A DNA stretch of 64,000 bases from the NCBI GenBank assembly GCA_018385135.1, contig JAHAWY010000007.1, positions 32,202 to 96,201 of the forward strand. Reading direction: 5' to 3'. The position numbers were made by a program, and so were the translations under genes. Numbering within the stretch: the stretch's first letter is position 1; each line of letters begins with the position of its first letter. The DNA comes from Oscillospiraceae bacterium (GTDB lineage: Bacteria > Bacillota > Clostridia > Oscillospirales > Oscillospiraceae). Shown here piece by piece: positions 17,769-25,428 of this stretch. The notes below the pieces were generated by a model that worked only from the letters and a program-made list of their open reading frames with translations, made no database searches and was not told the DNA's origin.

Positions 17769-18326
17769 TTATTCCTTGGGAGTGCCGTCAGCATTAAACA
17801 GAGGCAGCGGCGCAAGATAGATAACGTCGTCGCGCTTTGCCGCGTCGCCCTCGGCAAGAACAAACATCCTGCCGGCGATAGTGCCGCCCGCCCTATTGAC
17901 AAGCTCCTCCACCGCGCGAAGCGACTCGCCGGTGGAAATAACGTCGTCAATAATAAGAATACGCTTACCGCGCATAAGCTCGGCGTCCGCCTTGTCCAAA
18001 ACGAGCTTCTGCACCTTTTCGGTGGTGATGGACTTCACCTCGACCTCGAACGCCTCTTTCATATAGAGCTTGACACCCTTGCGGGCGAGAATATATTTAT
18101 TCTCACCGCTCTGACGCGCCATCTCATAGAGAAGCGGGATGCTTTTTGCCTCGGGTGCAAGGATGTAGTCATATTCGGGCGCTCTCTTAAGCAGCTCCGC
18201 GGCGCAATGGACGGTAAGCTCCACATCGCCGAAAATGACAAACGCGCCGATGTAAACATCGTCGGAAACGCGGCAGAGAGGAAGCTCGCGTTTTAAGCCG
18301 GCTATGTCCATCTCGTAGGTAAGCAT
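17769..18326 (-). CDS. Adenine phosphoribosyltransferase-like protein
   Basis: A type I phosphoribosyltransferase of 185 residues. It has the PRPP-binding motif RILIIDDVISTGESL near residue 122 and the upstream YDYILAPEAKSIPLLYEMAR segment, which resembles the substrate-side loop of adenine and xanthine phosphoribosyltransferases. Such proteins salvage purine bases with PRPP. The start at 18326 follows TAGGAGG, so the longer frame from 18350 is not used. Overall similarity to the true Apt enzymes is moderate, so the base may be adenine or another purine. It has its own promoter and a leader of about 130 bases. Confidence 0.8.
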   Translation of the reverse strand: MLTYEMDIAGLKRELPLCRVSDDVYIGAFVIFGDVELTVHCAAELLKRAPEYDYILAPEAKSIPLLYEMARQSGENKYILARKGVKLYMKEAFEVEVKSITTEKVQKLVLDKADAELMRGKRILIIDDVISTGESLRAVEELVNRAGGTIAGRMFVLAEGDAAKRDDVIYLAPLPLFNADGTPKE

Positions 18327-18461
18327 TGTATGTATCCTCCTAAAAAACAATAAAAATTTATTAGCCGACGGGAGCTTTCCCCCCCGCCCGCGCAGTGCAA
18401 TGCCGAATGATACTTCTCCGCCGGAGCGTTTTGCCCGCGGCAGACCTGAACAACGCTCTCA

Positions 18462-18489
18462 ATTATACAGTTTATTGCGGAAAAATCAA
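18462..18489 (-). promoter_or_regulatory. Promoter of the apt-like gene
   Basis: On the minus strand, TTGATT (18489-18484) and TATAAT (18467-18462) with a 16-base spacer. The leader (about 18455 to 18327) contains a GAGCGTT/AACGCTC hairpin and no recognisable purine riboswitch. Confidence 0.65.
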
Positions 18490-18530
18490 TAGTATATCGG
18501 GGAGTTTTGTCATATTGCGGCAGAATAGCT

Positions 18531-19808
18531 TCACTTTTTAAAGTAATCAACGATAACCGGCAGCCCGTCAAGACAGCGGCGTGCCATATCAAGCGCGCAG
18601 TTTGCAGCGAACATACGGACTCTTGAGCGTCCAATTCCGCCGCTTATGTGGGTAACATAGGTTTCATTCTCGGTTGCGAGCGCCACAAAAACCGTTCCCA
18701 GCGGATGGACGCCGTCGCCGTCGGGACCGGCAAGCCCGGTTGTTGCAAGGGCAATATCCGCGCCGAAAATTTCGCGCGCGTTTTCCGCCATCTCCATTGC
18801 CACCTCGGGACTTACAACCGTGTTTGCCTCGATGGTAGCCGGGTCAACTCCCAAAACGCGCACCTTGCTGTCCTCGGTATAGGTAACAGCACCGCCCTTG
18901 AAAACCTCGGACGAGCCTTTAAGGTCGGTCAGGCGCTTGGAGATAAGACCGCCCGTGCAGCTCTCCGCTGTGCATATGGTCAGCTTCTTCTCGCGCAGCT
19001 TTTCAAAAACCACCTGCTCAAGGCTGTTGACGTCCATGCCGTATATAACATCGCCCAGCTCCGCCTTTAAGCGCTCGATAACGGGAAGCGTAAGCGCCTC
19101 CGCCTCTTTTTCCGTCGCCGCCTTTGCGGTCACGCGAAGCATGACCTCGCCCTCCTTGGCGTAGGGCGCGAGGGTGGGATTTGTAAGCTCGTTCATCATA
19201 TCACGAAGCTGTGCTTCAACGCTGCTCTCCCCCCTGCCTACTATATGCAGGCTGTGGGAGAAAATAACCTCGTCGGACAAGGCGCGAAGATAGGGCATGG
19301 CGCAGCTTTTGAACATGGCGTTGCACTCCCTCGGAGGACCGGGCAGCATGATAACGCGCACCCCCTCCGCCTCAAAGGCGCAGCCGGGCGCAGTTCCCCA
19401 CTCATTGTGGAAAACGGTGCAGCCCTCAGGCAGGTACGCCTGCTGAAGGTTATTATCCGTCATAGAGTCAACGCCGAGAACCTCTTTAAAATAGCGCTTC
19501 ATCTCCTCGGCAAGCTCCTCGTGAAACTCCATCTTCAGCCCAAAGGCGGAGGCAAGCACCTGCTTTGTAAGGTCGTCGCAGGTCGGTCCGAGTCCTCCGG
19601 TGGTTATGATGATGTCCGCACGGGTCTTTGCGATATTGACCGCCTTTGTCAGCCGTTCGGGGTTGTCGCCAACGACGGTATGGTAAAACACATTTATTCC
19701 CAGCTCCGAGAGATATACGGAAATATCTCTGGCATCGGTGTTCGCGGTGTTTCCGAGCAGCAGCTCCGTGCCAACGGAAAGGATCTCCGCGCTAAGCGTT
19801 TTTTTCAT
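18531..19808 (-). CDS. cinA: CinA: MoCF-domain plus nicotinamide-nucleotide amidase
   Basis: A two-domain protein of 425 residues. Residues 1-170 form a molybdopterin-binding-like (MoCF) domain (SAEILSVGTELLLGNTANTDA, TTGGLGPTCDDLTKQ), with ADP-ribose or CoA pyrophosphatase-type activity in homologues. Residues 260-420 are the PncC domain (TICTAESCTGGLISKRLTD, ATTGLAGPDGDG), which converts NMN to nicotinate mononucleotide for NAD recycling. In competent bacteria it is linked to transformation genes; recA, its frequent neighbour, is not here. It follows thiI by 46 bases, so the two probably form an operon. The start follows AGGGAGCAAT. Confidence 0.95.
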   Translation of the reverse strand: MKKTLSAEILSVGTELLLGNTANTDARDISVYLSELGINVFYHTVVGDNPERLTKAVNIAKTRADIIITTGGLGPTCDDLTKQVLASAFGLKMEFHEELAEEMKRYFKEVLGVDSMTDNNLQQAYLPEGCTVFHNEWGTAPGCAFEAEGVRVIMLPGPPRECNAMFKSCAMPYLRALSDEVIFSHSLHIVGRGESSVEAQLRDMMNELTNPTLAPYAKEGEVMLRVTAKAATEKEAEALTLPVIERLKAELGDVIYGMDVNSLEQVVFEKLREKKLTICTAESCTGGLISKRLTDLKGSSEVFKGGAVTYTEDSKVRVLGVDPATIEANTVVSPEVAMEMAENAREIFGADIALATTGLAGPDGDGVHPLGTVFVALATENETYVTHISGGIGRSRVRMFAANCALDMARRCLDGLPVIVDYFKK

Positions 19809-19854
19809 GGTATTGCTCCCTTCAAATAATTAGCGGAGCGTCTGAAAGCAGGCG

Positions 19855-21027
19855 CTATATTTCAAAGCAAACTCGCTCAATGCCGTCCATCGCTTCCTTG
19901 ATAAGCGCCTCAACGTCGAGAGCGGATTCCACCTCCAGCACCTCCTCAAGCTTTGGCTTGGTGCGCGGATGGCGGGGCGTGAACACGGTGCAGCAGTCCT
20001 CATAGGGCAGTATCGAGGTTTCAAAGGTTCCGATTTTTTCGGCAATGGCGATTATGTCCCTTTTATCCATGCCGATGAGAGGACGCAAAACGGGCAGAGA
20101 CAGCGGCTGCTCAGTAACGCGCAGCGCCTCCATCGTCTGGCTTGCGACCTGACCGAGATTTTCACCGGTAACAAGTGCCTTGCAGCCGTTCATGTCGGCA
20201 ATGCGCTCGGAAATGCGCATCATAAAGCGGCGCATAATAAGCGTGAAATACTCCTCGGGGCATTTGTCGCGTATTTCCTCCTGAATGTGCGTGAAAGGCA
20301 CGATCTCAACAGTAAGCCTGCCGCAGGAAGCGGTAAGGATGCGAGCAAGCTCCAGCACCTTTTCCTTTGCCTGCTCGGAGGTATAAGGAAAGGAGAAAAA
20401 ATGCACGGGGATAAGGTGAATGCCGCGACGCGCTATCATATAGCTGGAAACGGGGCTGTCAATTCCGCCGGAGAGCAGCGTTACCGCGCGTCCGTTAGAG
20501 CCGACGGGCATACCGCCCGCACCCGGCAAAGGCTTGCCGTGAACATAAGCCGCGCTCTCTCGCACCTCTACATGGACAGTAAGCTCAGGGTCGTGAACAT
20601 CGACCTCCACCTCAGGAAATTCCTCGCTGAGCAGCCCGCCAACGTATTGGGAAAGCTCAATGCTGGTCATGGGAAACGCCTTGTCAGAGCGCTTAGTCTC
20701 CACCTTGAAGCTTTTTGCCTCGTCAAACGCCTCCGCAAGATAGGTTTTTGCGGTTTCAAAGATGGCATCCTTATCCTTATCGCAAGCCATCGCCCGCGTA
20801 ACGCTGACCACGCCGAAAAGCTTGGTCATCGCGTCAAGCGCGCCGTCCATGTCGCAGTCGTCGCTCTGCGGCTCAACATAAACCGTTGACTGAGTGGCAT
20901 AAACATGGAAGCTGCCGAATTTTTTCAGTCTGCGCTTGGCATTTGCAATAAGCTTTGCCTCAAAAAAGCGCTTGTTTTGACCCTTGAGGACTATCTCGCC
21001 CTGCTTGAGAAGAATGATGTCGTTCAT
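19855..21027 (-). CDS. thiI: tRNA 4-thiouridine synthase ThiI
   Basis: ThiI adenylates and thiolates uridine 8 of tRNA; in some bacteria it also supplies sulfur for thiamine. The 390-residue protein has an N-terminal ferredoxin-like domain, a THUMP domain (about residues 60-165) and a PP-loop ATPase domain with SGGIDSPVSSYMIARRG near 183-199. The rhodanese domain of the E. coli enzyme (482 residues) is absent, as in most Firmicutes, so a separate cysteine desulfurase must deliver sulfur; none is in the window. The start follows a weak AAAAGG site. Confidence 0.95.
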   Translation of the reverse strand: MNDIILLKQGEIVLKGQNKRFFEAKLIANAKRRLKKFGSFHVYATQSTVYVEPQSDDCDMDGALDAMTKLFGVVSVTRAMACDKDKDAIFETAKTYLAEAFDEAKSFKVETKRSDKAFPMTSIELSQYVGGLLSEEFPEVEVDVHDPELTVHVEVRESAAYVHGKPLPGAGGMPVGSNGRAVTLLSGGIDSPVSSYMIARRGIHLIPVHFFSFPYTSEQAKEKVLELARILTASCGRLTVEIVPFTHIQEEIRDKCPEEYFTLIMRRFMMRISERIADMNGCKALVTGENLGQVASQTMEALRVTEQPLSLPVLRPLIGMDKRDIIAIAEKIGTFETSILPYEDCCTVFTPRHPRTKPKLEEVLEVESALDVEALIKEAMDGIERVCFEI

Positions 21028-21077
21028 TTAGTTTATCCTTTTCCAAACTCTAATGCGCCGCAAAAGCCGCAAAACGC

Positions 21078-21131
21078 AAATAAGGTATAATATCCTAATG
21101 GATATTATACCTTATTTTCACTAAAATTCAA
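21078..21131 (-). promoter_or_regulatory. thiI-cinA promoter with an 18-bp palindrome over the -10 box
   Basis: On the minus strand, TTGAAT (21131-21126) and TATAAT (21109-21104) with a 16-base spacer form a promoter. A perfect 18-bp inverted repeat with a 4-base loop (arms 21078-21095 and 21100-21117) covers the spacer end, -10 box and start site. It could be an operator for thiI-cinA, or a terminator for the upstream metQ gene, which ends at 21141, or both. Confidence 0.5.
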
Positions 21132-21140
21132 TACAAGTAA

Positions 21141-22004
21141 TCAGAACAGAGCAACAACAGCGCCTTCATACTTTTCCTCGATGAAGCTCTTGACCTGTTC
21201 GCTCTGAAGTGCCTCGCAGAGAGCCTTAACAGCGGCGTTCTCCTCGTTGCCTTCCTTTACTACTACGATGTTTGCATAGGTCTGAGCGGACTCGGACTCA
21301 ACAGCCTCGGTAGCGAGCGCGTCAGCAATGCTAAGACCGGCTTCAAGAGCGTAGTTGCCGTTGACAACAGCCATGTCAACATCAGCGAGGGTTCTGGGAA
21401 GCTGAGCTGCCTCCATCTCAACTATCTCAAGGTTCTTGGGATTTTCAACTATGTCGAGCTTGGTGGCGGTGAAGCCTGCGCCCTCCTTGAGGGTGATAAG
21501 ACCGTTTGCCTCAAGCAGCAGCAGTGCGCGGGCTTCGTTGGAGCCGTCGTTGGGAACAGCGATCTTTGCGCCGTCAGCCAGTTCCTCGATGGAAGCGGTC
21601 TTGCCGGCATAGAGTCCCAGAGGCTCATAGTGGATAGCGGCAACGGAGACAAGGTGAGTTCCGTTTTCGGCGTTGAAGCCGTCAATGTAGGGCAGGTGTG
21701 CAAAGTAGTTTGCGTCAACCTCACCGTTTTCTGTTACCATGCAGGGCTGAACGTAGTCGGTGAATTCGATGATCTCAAGGGTGATGCCCTGCTCGGCAAG
21801 GATTTCCTTTGCAACGGCAAGGATCTCAGCGTGGGGAACGGGGGTTGCCGCGACCTTGAGGGTTACGTTTTCAACATTCTCGTTTTCAGGCTCGCCGGTC
21901 GCGGGAATGTCTGTCTCGGTAGACGGGGTCTTGCTGCCGCAGGCGGCAAGAGAGAATACCAGTGCGAGGGTAAGGATAAGTGCTGCAATTTTCTTGATAT
22001 TCAT
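21141..22004 (-). CDS. metQ: D-/L-methionine ABC transporter, lipoprotein (MetQ/NlpA family)
   Basis: The substrate-binding lipoprotein of the MetNIQ methionine importer. It is 287 residues from the chosen start. A signal peptide (MNIKKIAALILTLALVFS) leads into the lipobox LAAC, with Cys as the lipid-modified residue, then a Thr/Glu-rich linker and the NlpA/MetQ domain (VAATPVPHAEILAVAKEIL, LPYIDGFNAENGT). The start at 22004 follows GGAGGAGAAAAC. It is the last gene of the metN-metI-metQ order and stands 17 bases after metI. Confidence 0.95.
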   Translation of the reverse strand: MNIKKIAALILTLALVFSLAACGSKTPSTETDIPATGEPENENVENVTLKVAATPVPHAEILAVAKEILAEQGITLEIIEFTDYVQPCMVTENGEVDANYFAHLPYIDGFNAENGTHLVSVAAIHYEPLGLYAGKTASIEELADGAKIAVPNDGSNEARALLLLEANGLITLKEGAGFTATKLDIVENPKNLEIVEMEAAQLPRTLADVDMAVVNGNYALEAGLSIADALATEAVESESAQTYANIVVVKEGNEENAAVKALCEALQSEQVKSFIEEKYEGAVVALF

Positions 22005-22021
22005 TGTTTTCTCCTCCAATA

Positions 22022-22720
22022 CTAGTTGATGCGTTTATCACTCTTGACAGCCAGTCTTGTTCCGACCGACTGGAAGATTTGAACCAAAATGACAATCATG
22101 ATGACTGCCGCCCACATAATAATGGCTTTGAACTTGTAGTAGCCGTAGGTAATGGCAAGATTGCCCAGACCGCCGCCGCCTATTGCGCCCGCCATAGCGC
22201 CGTAGCCGAGAATGGTAATAAAAGCGGTTGTCGCCCCGGAGATGAGAGAGGGCTTTGCCTCCGGCAGCATGACCTTATAGACGATTTGAAACGGCGTTGC
22301 GCCCATCGACTGCGCCGCCTCTATAACGCCCTTATCCGTTTCGCGCAGCGAAGTCTCGACCAGACGGGAAACAAAGGGGAAAGCCGCAAAAACCAGAGGC
22401 GGAATCATCGCCTTAGTTCCTATTGCCGTTCCCAAAATGGCGCGCGTAAGCGGTATTGCAACTATCATCAATATGAGGAAGGGTACGCTTCGCAGAATAT
22501 TGACAACGAAATTCATGACCGCCATAAGCGGCTTGGGCAGCGGGCGAATGCCGTCGGTCTCGCCCGTAACGAGCAAAACGCCAAGCGGCAGACCGATCAG
22601 ATAGGCAAAGGCGGTTGCGAGAACCGTAGAATACAGTGTTTCCCAAATCGCAGTAAGCGTTTCAGACTTTAAAATCAATAGGGCTTCAGTCCATGCGGGC
22701 GATGTGAAAAGCTCAGTCAT
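22022..22720 (-). CDS. metI: Methionine ABC transporter permease MetI
   Basis: The membrane component of the methionine importer: 232 residues, about five membrane helices, with the conserved cytoplasmic loop EAAQSMGATPFQIVYKVMLPEA that couples to the ATPase (EAA motif). The start at 22720 follows GGAGGTGG and overlaps the last 8 bases of metN, indicating translational coupling. Confidence 0.94.
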   Translation of the reverse strand: MTELFTSPAWTEALLILKSETLTAIWETLYSTVLATAFAYLIGLPLGVLLVTGETDGIRPLPKPLMAVMNFVVNILRSVPFLILMIVAIPLTRAILGTAIGTKAMIPPLVFAAFPFVSRLVETSLRETDKGVIEAAQSMGATPFQIVYKVMLPEAKPSLISGATTAFITILGYGAMAGAIGGGGLGNLAITYGYYKFKAIIMWAAVIMIVILVQIFQSVGTRLAVKSDKRIN

Positions 22721-23735
22721 GGCTGTATTCCACCTCCTCGCAGCTAATGTCCTTCTGGCGGCGAATATAGGCAAGCGCCTTTTCCGCCGCGTCGTTGTCA
22801 TTGGGCAGACCTATAAGCATTGTGCCAAACGCCTTGCCGCCGACATTTCGCGTGTCCGCGCCGAGAATATTGACCTTAACGCCGCAGTCGATAGCGAGGG
22901 AGGCTATAAGCGGGTCGTAGCTGGTGCCGCCGTTAAAGGCTATGCGCACCACGCGCTCGCTCTTCAGGTGGGTAACGGGCGAGCCGTTGGGGTAAACAAG
23001 CTTCTTTGCCGCCTCGGTCTGGGGATTTGAAAATATCTCCTCCACCCTGCCGATTTCGGCAACATGACCGCCGTCCAAAATTGCGACGCGGGAGCATATT
23101 TCCTCAATAACCGACATTTCGTGCGTAATGATGATGGCCGTTATGCCAAGACGCTTGTTGATGTCCTTAATAAGCTCCAGAATGGAGCGGGTCGTTGTCG
23201 GGTCGAGTGCGCTCGTTGCCTCGTCGCACATAAGCACCTTGGGGTCGGAGGCAAGCGCGCGGGCAATGGCTATGCGCTGCTTCTGACCGCCGGAAAGCTG
23301 CGCGGGATAGGCATTCGCCTTATCCGGCAGACCAACGATTTCCAAAAGCTCCTCGGCGCGCTTTTTCGCGTCCGCCGCCTTAATTCCGGCTATTTCCATG
23401 GGAAAGCAAATGTTTTTCAAGCAGGTGCTCTGCATGAGCAGATTGAACTGCTGAAAAATCATGCTGATGCTGCGCCTTGCGTTTCTAAGCTCACGGGGGC
23501 TCATGCCCGTAAGCTCCTGTCCGTCAAACCAGACGCTGCCCTCGGTAGGGCGCTCCAAAAGGTTGACACAGCGCACGAGTGTGGATTTTCCGGCGCCGCT
23601 CATGCCGATAACGCCGAAAATATCGCCCTCGTCTATGCTGATGTTGATATCCTTGAGCGCTACCACCTCGCCGTCGCTGCTTTGGAAGGTTTTGCCGACG
23701 CCGCGAAGCTCGATAATGGGATTGTCTCTACTCAT
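22713..23735 (-). CDS. metN: Methionine ABC transporter ATP-binding protein MetN
   Basis: The 340-residue ATPase powers methionine uptake. Walker A is GMSGAGKSTLVRCVNLLERP (about residues 38-57), the signature motif is LSGGQKQRIAIARALA, and Walker B is KVLMCDEATSALDP. The C-terminal 75 residues form a NIL domain (VVRIAFNGGTSYDPLIASLA), which binds methionine for trans-inhibition. The start at 23735 follows AGAGGAGA; the listed longer frame starts upstream of the promoter. Regulation by methionine is not evident at RNA level: the leader is too short for a SAM riboswitch. Confidence 0.96.
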   Translation of the reverse strand: MSRDNPIIELRGVGKTFQSSDGEVVALKDINISIDEGDIFGVIGMSGAGKSTLVRCVNLLERPTEGSVWFDGQELTGMSPRELRNARRSISMIFQQFNLLMQSTCLKNICFPMEIAGIKAADAKKRAEELLEIVGLPDKANAYPAQLSGGQKQRIAIARALASDPKVLMCDEATSALDPTTTRSILELIKDINKRLGITAIIITHEMSVIEEICSRVAILDGGHVAEIGRVEEIFSNPQTEAAKKLVYPNGSPVTHLKSERVVRIAFNGGTSYDPLIASLAIDCGVKVNILGADTRNVGGKAFGTMLIGLPNDNDAAEKALAYIRRQKDISCEEVEYSHD

Positions 23736-23778
23736 GGTGTCTCCTCTGCCGTTTTGCACACGCAAAACGATTGTATAG

Positions 23779-23807
23779 ATTCTAGCACAGCAAACATGGC
23801 AATTCAA
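23779..23807 (-). promoter_or_regulatory. Promoter of metNIQ
   Basis: On the minus strand, TTGAAT (23807-23802) and TAGAAT (23784-23779) with a 17-base spacer. The leader is only about 40 bases, and holds a CGTTTTGCGTG/CACGCAAAACG inverted repeat. Confidence 0.65.
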
Positions 23808-23853
23808 TGCGTTTACTGCAACACTTTATAGCGAAAAAGCAAACTACAATTAT

Positions 23854-25374
23854 TCATTCTGACGGTTCTCGAAAGTCATAGCTGCGATATTGTATCGCTT
23901 CTGCCAAATGTCCGGGTTCAATGTTCTCCGCTCCGTCAAGGTCGGCTATGGTTCGCGCCACGCGAAGAATTCTGTCATAGCTGCGGGCGGTAAGACCCAT
24001 TTTTTCAAACGCGGCTCTCATCAGTGCCTCGCTTTCGGGCGAAAGCTCGCAGAAAGCTCGAAGCTGCGCCTGCTGCATTCGGGCGTTGCAGTCAAGCCCC
24101 GCCTGCGCAAAGCGCCGCCTTTGTATTTCCCTCGCGGAGTTTACGCGCGCTTTTATGTCCGCACTGCTCTCGGCAGGTCTTCTGACGCGCAGCTCGTCAT
24201 ATTCGAGGGCGGGAACTTCGACAACAATGTCTATCCTGTCCAAAAGCGGACCGGAGAGCTTTTCGTGGTACTTTCTAACGCTGCCCTCGGTGCAGCGGCA
24301 GCGTCCCGAGGGATGCCCATACCAGCCGCATTTGCAGGGGTTCATGGCGCACACGAGCATAAACCGCGCGGGATAGGTAACGCTTCCGGCTGTCCGCGAG
24401 ATGCTTACTCGCCCGTCCTCAAGAGGCTGACGCATTACCTCCAAAACATCCTTGTGAAACTCCGGCAGCTCGTCCAAAAACAAAACTCCGTTGTGGGCAA
24501 GGCTGATCTCCCCTGCCTGAAGCTGCGCACCGCCAGCCATCGCGGAGGCTGAGAGAGTGTGGTGCGGCGCGCGAAACGGACGCACGCAAACCAGCGGGTT
24601 TTCGCGTGAGGTAAGCCCCATGACAGAGTGAATTTCCGTTGTTTCCAATGCCTCGTCGCGGCTCATGTCCGGCAAAATGGTCGGCAGACGCTTGGCAAGC
24701 ATGGACTTGCCCGCTCCCGGAGGACCGACGAGGAGCAGGTTATGCCCGCCGGCGGCAGCCACCTCAAGCGCGCGTTTTACGTTCTCTTGCCCTTTGACCT
24801 CGGAAAAATCCAAGTCATCGGTGCTGAACGCGGAAAGCTCAGGCGTTTTCAAAGGCTCAAGCAGCGCTTCTCCGCCGAGATGCGACAAAAGCTCGCCCAC
24901 GGTTTTAACGCCGAAAATCTCAACGCCCTCGGCGAAGGATGCCTCCGGCGCGTTATCAAAGGGGACGAAAAGGCGCTTTATCCCCGCGCGTCTGGCGGCA
25001 AGCGCCATAGGCAAAGCGCCGCGCACGGCGCGAAGCTCACCCGTAAGCCCCAGCTCTCCGAAGAAAGCGCAGTCATCAGAGGGCTGCTTTATTGCGCCCG
25101 CTGCGGACAAAATAGCCAGCAGCATCGGCAAATCGTAGGTCGTGCCGCCCTTTTTCGTGTCCGCCGGGGCAAGGTTTATCGTCAAACGTGACACGGGAAA
25201 AGCTTTTCCCGTATTCTTTATGGCTGCGCGGACTCTGTCCCGAGCTTCCTTGACCGCCGCGTCCGGCAGACCGACAATGTCAAAGGCAGGCAGTCCCTGC
25301 GACAGGAAGCACTCAACGGAGACCTCATAGCCGCCGACGCCTTTTATTCCGAGGGAGCGGATTTTTGAAACCAT
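23854..25374 (-). CDS. ComM/YifB-type Mg chelatase-like AAA ATPase
   Basis: A 506-residue AAA+ ATPase of the YifB/ComM group. ComM is a hexameric helicase that promotes branch migration during natural transformation; in most Firmicutes the role is unknown. An N-terminal Lon-like domain (GVGGYEVSVECFLSQGLPAFDIVGLPD, described by ends) is followed by Walker A (GPPGAGKSMLAKRLP, about 215) and Walker B (GVLFLDELPEF), then a C-terminal Mg_chelatase_C region (ARSYDRILRVARTIADL). A zinc-like CKCGWYGHPSGRCRC cluster sits at about 350-365. It follows aspS by 54 bases. Confidence 0.93.
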   Translation of the reverse strand: MVSKIRSLGIKGVGGYEVSVECFLSQGLPAFDIVGLPDAAVKEARDRVRAAIKNTGKAFPVSRLTINLAPADTKKGGTTYDLPMLLAILSAAGAIKQPSDDCAFFGELGLTGELRAVRGALPMALAARRAGIKRLFVPFDNAPEASFAEGVEIFGVKTVGELLSHLGGEALLEPLKTPELSAFSTDDLDFSEVKGQENVKRALEVAAAGGHNLLLVGPPGAGKSMLAKRLPTILPDMSRDEALETTEIHSVMGLTSRENPLVCVRPFRAPHHTLSASAMAGGAQLQAGEISLAHNGVLFLDELPEFHKDVLEVMRQPLEDGRVSISRTAGSVTYPARFMLVCAMNPCKCGWYGHPSGRCRCTEGSVRKYHEKLSGPLLDRIDIVVEVPALEYDELRVRRPAESSADIKARVNSAREIQRRRFAQAGLDCNARMQQAQLRAFCELSPESEALMRAAFEKMGLTARSYDRILRVARTIADLDGAENIEPGHLAEAIQYRSYDFREPSE

Positions 25375-25428
25375 CGTGAGTACACCTTTCGTTTTATAAG
25401 CGCTCCGGGCACTTTATGCAGGAGATGT

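Noticed and set aside
19969..20889. 306-residue plus-strand frame
   Set aside because: Antisense to thiI.
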